64,000 nt of DNA from Methylobacterium sp. J-078 (GCF_022829285.1 NZ_JAKSYI010000069.1:1-64000), one strand, 5' to 3'; shown: positions 1-9,584, counted from the first letter of the stretch. Made by a program: numbers and translations. The notes: generated from the letters alone by a model not told the origin.

Positions 1-110
1 ATGCCGGTCGGGGTGTTGTCACACCGGAGCGGTTTGGCGGCGGGATGGAACCCGAGGTCGAGGACGTGCTTGCCGACGTCGATGCCGGCCACCGGTACGA
101 GGCTGAGCAT
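1..110 (-). CDS. IS110-family transposase, N-terminal fragment
   Basis: Reading from the ATG at 110 toward base 1, the product begins MLSLVPVAGIDVGK, followed by HVLDLGFHPAAKPL and then CDNTPTG. This is the typical start of an IS110 recombinase: the aspartate in GIDVGK is the first acidic residue of the RuvC-like DEDD catalytic domain. The catalytic serine domain characteristic of IS110 recombinases would lie near the C-terminus, outside the window. An AGGA lies about 11 to 14 bases upstream of the ATG. Only about 36 codons are visible, so nothing can be said about whether the gene is intact. The family assignment rests on the characteristic N-terminal pattern. Confidence 0.75.
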   Translation of the reverse strand, partial: MLSLVPVAGIDVGKHVLDLGFHPAAKPLRCDNTPTG

Positions 111-290
111 GGCGGATCCTGTCCTGTACGCGGGCGCCCGCCGAGGCGGGACCCAACCGACTGTTCGGACTACGCAAGACAGGGCGTCCGGGATCGTGCC
201 GATTGACGGTCGTATCACGCGGCGGAACGACAGCCCGCGTGACGGACCTGGAAATCGTAAGACCGCCGGACGCCCAAGCCGTATCAAACC
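111..290 (-). ncRNA. Candidate IS110 bridge RNA in the 5' leader of the transposase
   Basis: IS110-group elements carry a structured guide (bridge) RNA in the non-coding end upstream of the recombinase gene. Here that interval has nested complementarity on the minus strand. A 10-bp perfect outer stem pairs 275-266 with 191-182 (GGGCGTCCGG with CCGGACGCCC). It is continued by a 5-bp stem pairing 265-261 with 211-207 (CGGTC with GACCG). Inside lies an 8-bp stem pairing 242-235 with 222-215 (TCACGCGG with CCGCGTGA) with a 12-base loop. Large asymmetric internal loops separate the stems. A second hairpin (150-146 with 141-137) sits before the start codon. The stems are seen directly; the bridge-RNA role and exact ends are inferred. 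Confidence 0.5.
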
Positions 291-329
291 ACGGCCAGCC
301 CTCAGGTACAGGAAACCGGATGCCCCGCG

Positions 330-1727
330 TCAGGCCTTCGGGTAGCGGCGGGACAGGAGCGCGTGGACGAGGCGCGCCGTCTGCACCTCGCCGCCTTCCG
401 GCCGCCCCGGCTTCGTGGACGGGTTCCAGCCGTAAAGGTCGAAATGCACGTGGGCCCGCGTGGTGGGGGCGAAGCGGCGCAGGAACAGCGCCGCCGTGAT
501 CGCTCCGGCGAAGGGGCCGCCCGAGACGTTGTTCAGGTCGGCGACCTTCGAATCAAGCAGGCTCGCGTAAGGCTTGTGCAGCGGCAGGCGCCAGACGGGG
601 TCGGCGCAGGCCGCGCCGGCCTCCGAGACCGCATCGGCGAGGGCATCGTCCTCGGTGAAGAAAGCCGGCAGGTCCGGCCCCAGGGCCACTCGCGCAGCGC
701 CCGTGAGGGTCGCGAAGTCGATCAGGAGCTCCGGTTTCTCGGCATCCGCCAGCGCGAGTGCGTCGGCGAGGATGAGCCGGCCCTCGGCATCGGTGTTGCC
801 GATCTCCACCGTGAGCCCGGACCGGCTGCGGATGACGTCCCCCGGCCGGAAGGCTTCGCCCGAGACCGCGTTCTCCACCGCCGGCACGATCAGGCGCAGG
901 CGCAGGCGAAGCCCCGAGCCCATCACCATGTCGGCGGCGGCGAGGGCGGCCGCGGACCCGCCCATGTCCTTCTTCATCAGGAGCATCGCGCTCGACGGCT
1001 TGATGTCGAGGCCGCCCGTGTCGAAGGCGACGCCCTTGCCGACGAGCGTCACGCGCGGCGCGTCGGCCGGTCCCCAGGTCAGATCGATCAGGCGGGGCGC
1101 GCGCGGCGACGACGAACCGACCGTATGGATGAGGGGGAAGTCGCGGGCGAGATCGGCACCCGACACGACCGAGACGCTGGCGCCGTGACGCATCGCGACG
1201 GCGCGGACCGCCGCCTCGATCTCGGCGGGTCCGAGGTCGTTGGCGGGGGTGTTGACGAGGTCGCGCCCGTTGGCGACCGCGGCGGCGATCCGGGTGAGGG
1301 CCTCGGCATCGACGCCCTCCGGTGTCACGAGGGCCGGGCTCTCCGGCCCCGCATCGCGGTAGCGCCCGAAGCGGTAGCTGCCGAGGAGCCAGGCCAGCGT
1401 CGCTGTGGCGGCATCGAACCCTTCCGCTGCGGAAAAGCGGTAGGTGCCCGGCGGAAGTGCCCCGGGGAGCTTGCCCGCCAGCATGCGGTCGCCCCCGTCG
1501 CCGAGCCCGAACAGGACGCCGCCGAGCCGGCCGTCCGGCGCCGGAAGGAGGGCGAGCCGGCCCGCCTTCGGGGTGAAATCCGCCGCGCGGGCGAACGTCG
1601 CCTGCGGGCCGGGCAGGGCGGCCTCGACCGCCGGCCAGGATTCGGCCGTGACGCAGGTGATTGGCACGCCGATGTCAGCGCCGGACGGGCCGTTAGCGGG
1701 AACGAGACGGGACAGGGACTGAGTCAT
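330..1727 (-). CDS. Leucyl aminopeptidase family protein (peptidase M17)
   Basis: A 465-residue M17 family metallo-aminopeptidase, expected to release N-terminal amino acids from peptides in the cytoplasm using two divalent metals. The C-terminal half carries the family's catalytic motifs: GVAFDTGGLDIKPSSAM followed by MKKDMGG, and the signature NTDAEGRLILADAL. The N-terminal half is the divergent substrate-selection domain, shorter than in classical PepA, so I do not assign pepA. The ATG at 1727 is the first good start, although its ribosome binding site is weak. The gene stands alone and is divergent from the TPR lipoprotein gene. Its 3' end lies within about 40 bases of the IS110 end, so the insertion is just downstream and has not disrupted it. 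Confidence 0.9.
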   Translation of the reverse strand: MTQSLSRLVPANGPSGADIGVPITCVTAESWPAVEAALPGPQATFARAADFTPKAGRLALLPAPDGRLGGVLFGLGDGGDRMLAGKLPGALPPGTYRFSAAEGFDAATATLAWLLGSYRFGRYRDAGPESPALVTPEGVDAEALTRIAAAVANGRDLVNTPANDLGPAEIEAAVRAVAMRHGASVSVVSGADLARDFPLIHTVGSSSPRAPRLIDLTWGPADAPRVTLVGKGVAFDTGGLDIKPSSAMLLMKKDMGGSAAALAAADMVMGSGLRLRLRLIVPAVENAVSGEAFRPGDVIRSRSGLTVEIGNTDAEGRLILADALALADAEKPELLIDFATLTGAARVALGPDLPAFFTEDDALADAVSEAGAACADPVWRLPLHKPYASLLDSKVADLNNVSGGPFAGAITAALFLRRFAPTTRAHVHFDLYGWNPSTKPGRPEGGEVQTARLVHALLSRRYPKA

Positions 1728-1890
1728 GTGGCTCGCGGAGGGCAGGATCGGGACGAGGTTAACGGCGGGTTAGGGTTAACCGTCTATCACCACCCGGTCG
1801 GGAGGGCGAAGCGCGCCTCCGATGAGACACACCGATCACAAACCCGGACCCATGGGGCGCACGTTCCCGTCGGCCGTCGCGGAGCGCGTC

Positions 1891-2751
1891 ATGGTCACGC
1901 CGCTGTTGAACCCATCACGAACCCGGACCACCGGGCTGCTGATCACCATCCTGGTGGCGAGTGTCGCCGCCGGGTGCCAGTCGCGCTCGCCCGAGACCAC
2001 CGGGTCCATCGGGGGGATGTCCCTGCCGAGTTTCGGCAAGCCGCAGAACCCGGCGGTGATCGGCCGGCGTGAGGTCGACAGTCTCGGTGAGAAATATGCC
2101 GCCGATTCCGGCGACGTCACCCTCGCGCTGCGCTATGCGCAAGCCCTGCGCGCGACCAACCAGAAGCCGCAGGCGGTGGCGGTGCTTCAGCAAGCGGCCC
2201 TGCGCAACCCCAAGAACAACGCCGTGCTTGCGGCTTACGGGAAAGCGCTCGCCGATGTCGGCCGCTTTCAGGAAGCCGCGGAAGTGCTTCAGAACGCCCA
2301 TACGCCGGCCCGGCCCGACTGGCGCGTCCTCTCGGCACAGGGGGCGGTGGCCGACCAGCTCGGCGATCATGCCCGCGCGCAGGCGTTCTACGAGGCGGCC
2401 CTGAAGATCCAGCCCGACGACCCCGTCATCCTCTCGAACCTCGGCCTGTCCTACGCGCTCGGCCGGCAGTTGCCGCAGGCGGAGGCAACCCTGCGCCGCG
2501 CCGTCGTTCAGCCCCGCGCCGATGCGCGGGTTCGGCAGAACCTGGCGCTCGTCCTCGGCCTTCAGGGTAAGTTCGCCGATGCCGAGGCGGTTTCCAGCAC
2601 CGATTTGTCCCCGGATGAGTCCGCCGCCAACACCGCCGCCCTTCGGGCCTTCGTGGCGCAGCCCAATAGCTGGAAGGCGCTCAAGGCCTCCGAGTCCAGG
2701 GCGGCCAAGCCCGTGCGCGCGGTCGCGGCATCGGCCAGGGCTGCCGAATGA
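1891..2751 (+). CDS. Tetratricopeptide-repeat lipoprotein
   Basis: A 286-residue exported protein. The chosen ATG at 1891 has GGAG seven bases upstream; an earlier in-frame ATG at 1822 would add an unlikely charged extension. A hydrophobic stretch runs into the lipobox VAAGC (about residues 25 to 29), predicting an acylated lipoprotein. The mature part contains at least four TPR helix pairs between about residues 70 and 220 (for example segments beginning ALRYAQALRATN, AVLAAYGKALADVG and VILSNLGLSYALG). It resembles the TadD-type TPR lipoproteins of pilus systems, but no tad or cpa genes are present here, so TPR scaffold is the safest description. Confidence 0.8.
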   Translation: MVTPLLNPSRTRTTGLLITILVASVAAGCQSRSPETTGSIGGMSLPSFGKPQNPAVIGRREVDSLGEKYAADSGDVTLALRYAQALRATNQKPQAVAVLQQAALRNPKNNAVLAAYGKALADVGRFQEAAEVLQNAHTPARPDWRVLSAQGAVADQLGDHARAQAFYEAALKIQPDDPVILSNLGLSYALGRQLPQAEATLRRAVVQPRADARVRQNLALVLGLQGKFADAEAVSSTDLSPDESAANTAALRAFVAQPNSWKALKASESRAAKPVRAVAASARAAE

Positions 2752-2880
2752 GAACGTCCGAGCATGGACGGAGCGCCGGATTTGCGGTTAACCGCGCAGT
2801 CGGATCAACGGTCTCGCTTCGGGGAGCGGCATCCGGCGTAACGCCCGGCGGTCGGGTTCGACGCCGGAAGGGGAGAACAC

Positions 2881-4611
2881 GTGCGCTGGGGGGCTGATCG
2901 CTGGCGTTTCTATCGGCTCATCGGGCGCGAGATCACGCGGTCCGTGCGCGACACCTATGCGCGCCTGACCGGCCGACCCGACATCCTCGCCCGCGCCCGC
3001 GTCACGGGCCTCGTGATCGCGCCGCACGACCTGCGCACGAGCGACGCCACTTTCGCGGACGACATCTATGCCGGCCTGTTCGTGTTCGCCGGCCGCTCGT
3101 TGTCGGTGAGCGGGCGCTCGCCCTTCGATTACGCGCCGCCCTCGCAGGAATGGGCCGACATCCTCTACGGCTTCGGGTGGCTGCGCCACCTGCGCGCCGC
3201 CGACACGGCGCTGGCGCGCGCCAATGCCCGCGCCTTCGTCGCCGACTTCATCGCCGGACGGGGCGATGCCGCGCTCGCCCGGCCGACGCCGGTCGCGGCC
3301 CGGCGGCTGATCTCGTTCCTGTGCCAGTCGCCCCTCGTGCTCGAGGGCGCGGACCATGCCTTCTACCAGGCCTTCCTGAAGGCCCTCGGCAAGGCGGCGC
3401 GCGAACTCGAGGGCGATCTGCGCCGGGGCATCTCGCCCCAGACCCGGCTCCTCGCCGCCGTGGCCCTCTGCTATGCGGGACTGTGCTGCGAGGGAATCCA
3501 GCCGATCCTCCGGCGCTCCACTCGCATCCTGGTGCGCGAACTCGACCGGCAGATCCTGCGGGACGGCGGTCATCGCAGCCGCGACCCGCGCTTCGCGATG
3601 GAACTGCTCCTCGACCTGCTGCCCCTGCGCCAGAGCTTCCTCTCGCGCAGCGTCGATCCGCCGGAAGCCCTCCTCCACGCCATCGACCGGATGCTGCCGC
3701 TGCTGCGGCTGCTGCGGCACCCCGACGCCTCGCTCAGCCACTTCAACGGCATGGGCGCGACGGCGGCCGATCATCTGGCAACGCTGCTGATCTATGACGG
3801 CGCTCTCGCCCAGCCGATGATGCACGCTCCGAATTCCGGCTACGAGCGGATGGAGGGCGGCCGGGTCCTGGTGGTGGCGGATGTCGGCGCGCCGCCGCCG
3901 CTTCCCGATTCGATCAATGCCGGCGCCGGCTGCCTGTCCTTCGAGATGTCGAGCGGGCCCCAGCGCATCGTCGTCAATTGCGGATTGCCGGCGAGCGGCC
4001 CGGAACTGCGCAGGCTGGCCCGCAGCACCGCCGCCCACTCCACCGCGACGGTGGCCGACACCTCCTCCTGCCGGTTCCTCGTCGGCGGTGGCGCCTGGTA
4101 CGAGCGCTGGGCGGTGCGCTGGCTCTCACACCGGATCGGCCCGGTGATCCTGCGCGGTCCCCGCGCGGTGAAGTCGGAGCGGACCAGCGAGGACGGCGCC
4201 AGCATCCTGGCTGCGCGCCACGACGGCTATGCCCACGAATTCGGGGTGCTCCACGAGCGCCGCTGGCGCCTCGCGGCCGGCGGCCAGGTACTCGAAGGCG
4301 AGGACGCTTTCGTGCGTAGCGCGGGCACTAAGCGCGGCAAGGTTCGGCGCCAGGAGGTCGCGGTACGCTTCCACCTGCACCCGGCCATCGCGGCGCGCGG
4401 ACTGGACGACGGCCGCATCGAGCTCAGCCTTCCCATCGGCGAGGTCTGGCACTTCGGCGCCGAGGGCGGCGAGATCGCCCTGGAGGAGAGCGTCTACTTC
4501 GCCGGGCTGACCGGCGCGCGACGCACCGATCAGATCGTGATCTACCTCTCCGTCGCGGACGATACCCGCGTCCGCTGGGGCTTCGCGCGATCCCAGAACC
4601 CGGCGGGCTGA
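2881..4611 (+). CDS. Heparinase II/III family protein
   Basis: A 576-residue protein with the layout of the heparinase II/III family: an α-helical N-terminal half rich in arginine and aromatic residues, then a β-rich C-terminal half beginning around residue 310. Family members cleave acidic polysaccharides by β-elimination. The true substrate in this group is unknown and I do not propose one. There is no signal peptide, so the protein may be cytoplasmic or exported by an atypical route. Translation starts at GTG 2881, preceded by GGAGAA eight bases upstream. It lies directly upstream of purH on the same strand (about 90 bases), an arrangement I recall as common in Hyphomicrobiales. Confidence 0.8.
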   Translation: MRWGADRWRFYRLIGREITRSVRDTYARLTGRPDILARARVTGLVIAPHDLRTSDATFADDIYAGLFVFAGRSLSVSGRSPFDYAPPSQEWADILYGFGWLRHLRAADTALARANARAFVADFIAGRGDAALARPTPVAARRLISFLCQSPLVLEGADHAFYQAFLKALGKAARELEGDLRRGISPQTRLLAAVALCYAGLCCEGIQPILRRSTRILVRELDRQILRDGGHRSRDPRFAMELLLDLLPLRQSFLSRSVDPPEALLHAIDRMLPLLRLLRHPDASLSHFNGMGATAADHLATLLIYDGALAQPMMHAPNSGYERMEGGRVLVVADVGAPPPLPDSINAGAGCLSFEMSSGPQRIVVNCGLPASGPELRRLARSTAAHSTATVADTSSCRFLVGGGAWYERWAVRWLSHRIGPVILRGPRAVKSERTSEDGASILAARHDGYAHEFGVLHERRWRLAAGGQVLEGEDAFVRSAGTKRGKVRRQEVAVRFHLHPAIAARGLDDGRIELSLPIGEVWHFGAEGGEIALEESVYFAGLTGARRTDQIVIYLSVADDTRVRWGFARSQNPAG

Positions 4612-4702
4612 CGGGCGGCTGGCCGCAGCGCACCATTCCGTGGTAGGCGCGCGCCAGTTCCCTCGTCGCAGTTCCTTCGTATTTTGCCTCGGACGAAACG
4701 CC

Positions 4703-6301
4703 ATGTCGCATGACCAGGTGCGGGTCACCCGCGCACTCCTCTCCGTCTCCGACAAGGCCGGCCTCGTCGAATTCGCCACCGCCCTCGACCGCCTCGGCAT
4801 CGCGCTGGTCTCCACCGGCGGTACGCACAAGGCCCTTCGCGCGGCCGGGCTCACCGTTGCCGAAGTCGCGGACCTGACCGGCTTTCCCGAGATGATGGAT
4901 GGCCGCGTGAAGACGCTGCACCCCGGAATCCATGGCGGATTGCTCGCCGTGCGCGACAACCCGGAGCATCAGGCGGCGCTGGCCGCCCACGGCATCCGCG
5001 CGATCGACCTCCTGGTGGTCAATCTCTACCCGTTCGAGGAGACGGTGGCGAAGGGAGCCGGCTACGACGACTGCGTCGAGAACATCGATATCGGCGGTCC
5101 GGCCATGATCCGCGCGGCCTCGAAGAACCACGCCGACGTCGCGGTCGTGGTCGATGTCGGCGACTACGCCGCCGTGCTTGCCGAACTCGAAGCTCACGGG
5201 GGTTCCTTAAGCGAGCGCACCCGCCGGCGCTTCGCCCAGAAGGCCTATGCCCGCACGGCCGCCTACGACGCCGCCATCGCGAACTGGCTCGCCGGCCAGA
5301 TCGAGCCGGACCCGGCGCCCGCCTTCCGCGCCTTCGGCGGCAGCCTCGCCCAGTCACTCCGCTATGGAGAGAACCCGCACCAGGGCGCGGCCTTCTACCG
5401 CTCGCCCGGCCCAGCCCGGCCCGGCGTCGCCACCGCCCGCCAGCTCCAGGGCAAGGAACTCTCCTACAACAACCTCAACGACACCGACGCCGCCTACGAG
5501 TGCGTGGCCGAGTTCGACCCGGCCCGCTCGGCTGCCGTGGCGATCATCAAACATGCCAATCCGTGCGGCGTCGCCGAGGGGACGAGCCTCGCGGAGGCCT
5601 ACGAGCGCGCCCTGAGCTGCGATCCGACCTCCGCCTTCGGCGGCATCGTCGCCCTGAACCGGACGCTCGACGCCGAGGCCGCGCGCCGGATCGTCGAGAT
5701 CTTCACCGAGGTGATCATCGCGCCCGACGCCACCGAGGAGGCCATCGCGATCGTGGCCGCGAAGAAGAACCTGCGTCTGCTGCTGGCCGATGGCTTGCCC
5801 GACCCGCGCGGGCCCGGCGAGACCGTGAAGACCCTCTCGGGCGGCCTCTTGGTGCAGGCGCGCGACGCCGCGGTGGTCGACGACATGCCGCTGCGCGTGG
5901 TAACGCGGCGCGCGCCGAGCCCGCAGGAATACGCCGATCTGCGCTTCGCCTACCGGGTGGCCAAGCACGTGAAGTCGAACGCCATCGTGTATGCCCGCGA
6001 AGGGGCCACGGTCGGCATCGGCGCCGGGCAGATGTCGCGGGTGGATTCCTCCCGCATCGCCGCCTGGAAGGCGGCGGAGGGCGCCCGGCGCCTCGGCCTC
6101 CCCGAGAGCCTCGCGAAAGGTTCGGTGGTCGCCTCGGACGCGTTCTTCCCGTTCGCCGACGGGTTGATCGCGGCGGCCGAGGCCGGCGCCACGGCGGTGA
6201 TCCAGCCCGGCGGCTCCATGCGCGACGCCGACGTGATCGGGGCTGCCGACGCGGCCGGCCTCGCCATGGTATTCACCGGACACCGCCATTTCCGGCACTG
6301 A
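4703..6301 (+). CDS. purH: Bifunctional AICAR transformylase / IMP cyclohydrolase PurH
   Basis: PurH catalyses the last two steps of de novo IMP synthesis: formylation of AICAR with 10-formyl-THF, then ring closure to IMP. The 532 residues match the usual family length. The N-terminal MGS-like cyclohydrolase domain shows [15 protein letters not shown] and [14 protein letters not shown] within the first 90 residues. The C-terminal transformylase domain shows the LRYGENPHQ motif, KHANPCGVA with the catalytic Lys-His pair, [13 protein letters not shown] and the terminal [12 protein letters not shown] 4703 begins MSHDQVRV, the expected start. PurL, another enzyme of the pathway, is encoded at 48044-50269 but is not linked. 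Confidence 0.97.
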   Translation: MSHDQVRVTRALLSVSDKAGLVEFATALDRLGIALVSTGGTHKALRAAGLTVAEVADLTGFPEMMDGRVKTLHPGIHGGLLAVRDNPEHQAALAAHGIRAIDLLVVNLYPFEETVAKGAGYDDCVENIDIGGPAMIRAASKNHADVAVVVDVGDYAAVLAELEAHGGSLSERTRRRFAQKAYARTAAYDAAIANWLAGQIEPDPAPAFRAFGGSLAQSLRYGENPHQGAAFYRSPGPARPGVATARQLQGKELSYNNLNDTDAAYECVAEFDPARSAAVAIIKHANPCGVAEGTSLAEAYERALSCDPTSAFGGIVALNRTLDAEAARRIVEIFTEVIIAPDATEEAIAIVAAKKNLRLLLADGLPDPRGPGETVKTLSGGLLVQARDAAVVDDMPLRVVTRRAPSPQEYADLRFAYRVAKHVKSNAIVYAREGATVGIGAGQMSRVDSSRIAAWKAAEGARRLGLPESLAKGSVVASDAFFPFADGLIAAAEAGATAVIQPGGSMRDADVIGAADAAGLAMVFTGHRHFRH

Positions 6302-6361
6302 CCCTCTCGCCGGAACGCGGACGCGCGCCAGCGCTTGCCGCATCGACAAGGCTACCCCACC

Positions 6362-7741
6362 ATGACCGACACGAACATTCCGACCAGCCGCGAAGAGCGC
6401 CGTGCGGCCGGCAAGCGCCTGCGCGAGCAGGTCTCGCGGGAGTCGCACGGCCAGTGGCGGCCGGACCCGGCCCGCGATCCCCTCGCGATCCTGCGCGCGG
6501 GCGATCAGGGCCGGCTCCAGCCGCTGATTCCGCTCCGCTACGAGCGGATGCGCGAGAATTCCTTCGCTTTCCTGCGCGGGGCCGCGGCCGTCATGGCGGC
6601 CGACCTCGAGGGCGTTCCGGTCCCGGGCATCCCGGTCCAGGCCTGCGGCGATTGCCACATCGGCAATTTCGGCGTCTACCGCAGCCCCGAAGGCCAGACC
6701 CTGTTCGACATCAACGACTTCGACGAGACCCTGTGGAACGTCGACTTCACCCTCGACGTGAAGCGGCTGGCTGCCAGCGTCGCCGTGGCGTCCCTTCCGC
6801 GCGGCGAAGAGAAGGCGCGCCGGGCCGCCAAGGCCACTGCCTGCGCCTATCGCGAGCACATGCGCGACCTCTCCAACCTGTCGCCGCTGGCGATCTGGCA
6901 CAGCCGCATCGACCTCCACCACGAGGTGGGCCGCCTCGGCGACGGTGACCTCTGCCGGCGGCTCCTCGCGGAAGCCGAGACGGAGAACGCGGACGGCTTG
7001 AGCCGGGGTGATGCGCCCAAACTCGCGACCGCGCCCGACGAGGCCGCGCCCGCCGCCTGGCGCATCGCCGACAAGGATCGGGTGATCTTCCACGAGGGGG
7101 ATCACGGGCTCACGCAGGCCGTGCAGGACGCGGCCGCCGCGCTCCTCGCCTACCCGCACAGCCTCACCGCCGATCGCTGGACCCTGGTGTCGCGCTACGC
7201 GCAGCGCGACGTCGCCTTCAAGGTCGTGGGTATCGGCTCGGTCGGCCTCGTCTGCGCCGTCGCGGTCTACGCGGATGCCGATGGCGCGCCGCTGTTCCTG
7301 CAGATCAAGGAGGCGCGGCCGTCGGTGATCGGCCAGCACGCCCTGCGCCCGTTCTCCGTGGCTTCGGAAGGCCAGCGGGTGATCGACGGCCAGCGGATCA
7401 TGCAGGCGGCGAGCGACCTCTTCCTCGGCACCGCGTTCTCCGACGCGAGCGGACGCTCCTACTACGTGCGCCAGCTCAAGAACCGGAAGCTCTCGGCCGT
7501 GGCCGAGATCCTCGCCGAGAGCGGGGCCAAGGCCTATGCCCGCCTGTGCGGCACCACGCTCGCCCGGGCGCACGCCCGCTCCGGCGACGCGGCGATGATC
7601 GCCGGCTACCTCGGCAAGGGTTCGGCCTTCGACGAGGCGATCGCGGATTTCGCGATGGCCTATGCGCGCCAGAGCATCGCCGACCACGCTCTGCTGCTGG
7701 AGGACTTCCAGACCCAGCCCCCGAACGACGGCGCCCAGTGA
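6362..7741 (+). CDS. DUF2252 domain-containing protein
   Basis: A 459-residue soluble protein covering essentially the full DUF2252 domain. Recognisable landmarks are RYERMRENSFAFLRGAAAVM near residue 60, CGDCHIGNFGVY with FDINDFDET near residue 100, and a C-terminal helix bundle containing the run LCGTTLARAHARSGD. The HxGN…DxNDFD pattern resembles the catalytic and metal loops of aminoglycoside-phosphotransferase-like kinases, so a kinase-like fold is plausible, but the substrate is unknown. ATG 6362 begins MTDTNIPTSREE and is preferred over an upstream ATG in the same frame. The gene follows purH by about 60 bases and could be co-transcribed. A strong hairpin follows the stop. Confidence 0.85.
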   Translation: MTDTNIPTSREERRAAGKRLREQVSRESHGQWRPDPARDPLAILRAGDQGRLQPLIPLRYERMRENSFAFLRGAAAVMAADLEGVPVPGIPVQACGDCHIGNFGVYRSPEGQTLFDINDFDETLWNVDFTLDVKRLAASVAVASLPRGEEKARRAAKATACAYREHMRDLSNLSPLAIWHSRIDLHHEVGRLGDGDLCRRLLAEAETENADGLSRGDAPKLATAPDEAAPAAWRIADKDRVIFHEGDHGLTQAVQDAAAALLAYPHSLTADRWTLVSRYAQRDVAFKVVGIGSVGLVCAVAVYADADGAPLFLQIKEARPSVIGQHALRPFSVASEGQRVIDGQRIMQAASDLFLGTAFSDASGRSYYVRQLKNRKLSAVAEILAESGAKAYARLCGTTLARAHARSGDAAMIAGYLGKGSAFDEAIADFAMAYARQSIADHALLLEDFQTQPPNDGAQ

Positions 7742-7747
7742 AACGAA

Positions 7748-7777
7748 GGAGGGCCCCGCCTTGCGGCGGGGCCCTCC
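7748..7777. terminator. Bidirectional terminator between DUF2252 gene and MFS gene
   Basis: A perfect 13-bp stem (GGAGGGCCCCGCC pairing with GGCGGGGCCCTCC) closes a TTGC loop, between two converging genes. On the minus strand the stem is followed by TTCGTTTC, a modest T-rich tail. On the plus strand there is no T tract. It most likely ends the MFS transcript and helps to stop read-through in both directions. Confidence 0.75.
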
Positions 7778-7796
7778 GGCAGGGTGCTGTCCGCGT

Positions 7797-9584
7797 TCAG
7801 CGGGCCGGCGCCTCGTCGTAGGTGAAGATGTCGCGATCCTTGGTCTCGGGGATGAACAGGGCCCCGATGATCGCGGTCGCGACCGCGATGACGATGGGGT
7901 ACCAGAGGCCGTAGTAGATATCGCCGGTCTGGGCCACCATCGCGAAGGCGGTGGCCGGCAGGAGGCCGCCGAACCAGCCGTTGCCGATATGGTAGGGCAG
8001 GGACATCGAGGTGTAGCGGATGCGCGTCGGGAACAACTCGACCAGGGCCGCCGCGATCGGGCCGTAGACCATCGTCACGTAGAGGACGAGAATGGTCAGG
8101 ATGCCGATGATGGTCAGCTTCTGCACCGAGAAGATGTCGATCATCTTGGCGAAGTTGGTCAGGCCGTCCTTCGGATCGATGACGATCTTGACGATGCTGG
8201 GGTTGTTCGCGGCCGGGTAGCCGGCGGCGGTGAGCGCGGCACCCACATCCTTGGCGAAGGCCGGGTCGGCGGCGGCGAATTCCTTGCCGGCGACCGTCAC
8301 GGTCGCTTTGGTGCCGGGGGCCACCGGCTCGGTGGTGTAGTTCACCGCCGACCGGGCGAGCAGCGCCTTGGCGATGTCACACGAATTGGTGAACTTGGCG
8401 GTACCGACCGGATTGAACTGGAAGGAGCAATCCGCCGGGTCGGCCTTGACCACCACCTGCGTGTTCTGCTGAGCCGCGTGCAGGGCGGGGTTCGCCGCCG
8501 CCGTCAGCGCCTTGAACAGCGGGAAGAAGGTCAGCGCCGCGATCACGCAACCGCCGAGGATGATCGGCTTGCGGCCGATCTTGTCCGAGAGCGCGCCGAA
8601 GAACAGGAACCCGCCGGTGCCGAGGATGAGCGACCAGGCGATGAGCACGTTGGCGGTGAACTGGTCGACCTTCAGGATCGTCTGCAGGAAGAACAGCGCG
8701 TAGAACTGGCCGGTGTACCAGACCACGGCCTGACCGGCGGTGAGGCCGAGGAGGGCAAGGAGGGCCCACTTGGCGTTGCGCCACTGGCCGAACGCCTCCG
8801 AGAGCGGCGCCTTCGAGCCGGTGCCCTCTTCCTTCATCTTCTTGAAGGCCGGGCTCTCCTGCATCTGAAGGCGGATGAAGACCGAGACGCCGAGCAGCAC
8901 GATCGAGACGAGGAACGGGATGCGCCAGCCCCAGGCGGCGAACGGGGTGATGGTGCCGGCGGTGCCGTCGGCGAGCGTGGTGGCCACGGGAGCGTAGTTG
9001 GCGTTCACGTAAATCTGGGTGAACAGGATCACCATCAGCGACAGCAGCAGACCCAGGGTCGCGGTGGTCTGGATGAAGGCGGTGTAGAAGCCGCGCCGGC
9101 CGCGGGGCGCGTGCTCGGCCACGTAGACTGCCGCGCCGCCGTACTCACCGCCGAGGGCCAGCCCCTGCAGCATGCGCAGAGCGAGCAGCGCCACGGGCGC
9201 GACCCAGCCGACGCCGTACTCGTTCATGGTCGCGTAGGAGGGCAGCAGGCCGACGACGAAGGTCGAGATGCCCATGATCAGGATGGTGACGAGGAAGGTG
9301 TATTTGCGGCCGACCATGTCGCCGAGGCGCCCGAAGACCAGCGCACCGAACGGGCGGACGAGGAAGCCGGCGGCAAAGGCCAGCAGGGCGAACACGTTGC
9401 GCGTGGCTTCCGGATAGGCCGAGAAGAACTGCGCGCCGATGATCGCGGCGAGCGACCCGTAGAGGTAGAAGTCGTACCACTCGAAGACGGTACCGAGGGA
9501 CGAGGCGAGAATGACTTTTTTCTCGCCGGCGCTCATCGGCCGTGAGGCCGATTCGCTGACGGGCATTGCGCTCGACGCAACCAT
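7797..9584 (-). CDS. MFS transporter, metabolite:H+ symporter (MHS) type, with enlarged loop
   Basis: A 595-residue inner-membrane transporter of the MHS branch of the major facilitator superfamily (relatives carry dicarboxylates, osmolytes or shikimate). Hallmarks are GTVFEWYDFYLYGS in TM1, GRLGDMVGRKYTF in loop 2-3, RMLQGLALGGEYGG in TM4-5 and GALSDKIGRKP in loop 8-9. It is about 150 residues longer than typical members. The excess is a hydrophilic segment of roughly 115 residues after about residue 375 (about 8130-8460) that includes the only cysteines of that region (DCSFQF, NSCDIAK), probably periplasmic. ATG 9584 has GGAG nine bases upstream. It lies downstream of the acetate block on the same strand, suggesting an organic-acid substrate. 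Confidence 0.85.
   Translation of the reverse strand: MVASSAMPVSESASRPMSAGEKKVILASSLGTVFEWYDFYLYGSLAAIIGAQFFSAYPEATRNVFALLAFAAGFLVRPFGALVFGRLGDMVGRKYTFLVTILIMGISTFVVGLLPSYATMNEYGVGWVAPVALLALRMLQGLALGGEYGGAAVYVAEHAPRGRRGFYTAFIQTTATLGLLLSLMVILFTQIYVNANYAPVATTLADGTAGTITPFAAWGWRIPFLVSIVLLGVSVFIRLQMQESPAFKKMKEEGTGSKAPLSEAFGQWRNAKWALLALLGLTAGQAVVWYTGQFYALFFLQTILKVDQFTANVLIAWSLILGTGGFLFFGALSDKIGRKPIILGGCVIAALTFFPLFKALTAAANPALHAAQQNTQVVVKADPADCSFQFNPVGTAKFTNSCDIAKALLARSAVNYTTEPVAPGTKATVTVAGKEFAAADPAFAKDVGAALTAAGYPAANNPSIVKIVIDPKDGLTNFAKMIDIFSVQKLTIIGILTILVLYVTMVYGPIAAALVELFPTRIRYTSMSLPYHIGNGWFGGLLPATAFAMVAQTGDIYYGLWYPIVIAVATAIIGALFIPETKDRDIFTYDEAPAR

Larger units (their letters stand above)
1..300 (-). 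mobile_element. IS110-family insertion sequence, left end only (continues past base 1)
   Basis: The first 110 bases encode, on the minus strand, the N-terminus of an IS110-type DEDD recombinase. It is preceded by about 190 bases of non-coding, highly structured DNA before the aminopeptidase gene begins at 330. IS110 elements have no long terminal inverted repeats, so the outer boundary cannot be fixed from one end. I place it between about 286 and 329 because the 3' end of the aminopeptidase gene is intact at 330. The rest of the element lies outside the window. Confidence 0.7.

Noticed and set aside
1891..2751. TadD of a Tad pilus cluster
   Set aside because: The TPR lipoprotein resembles TadD, but no other tad or cpa genes are in the surrounding region.
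7662..9545. A 627-codon plus-strand frame opposite the MFS gene
   Set aside because: It is antisense to a clear 12-helix transporter and has Gly/Asp/Arg/His-rich shadow composition.
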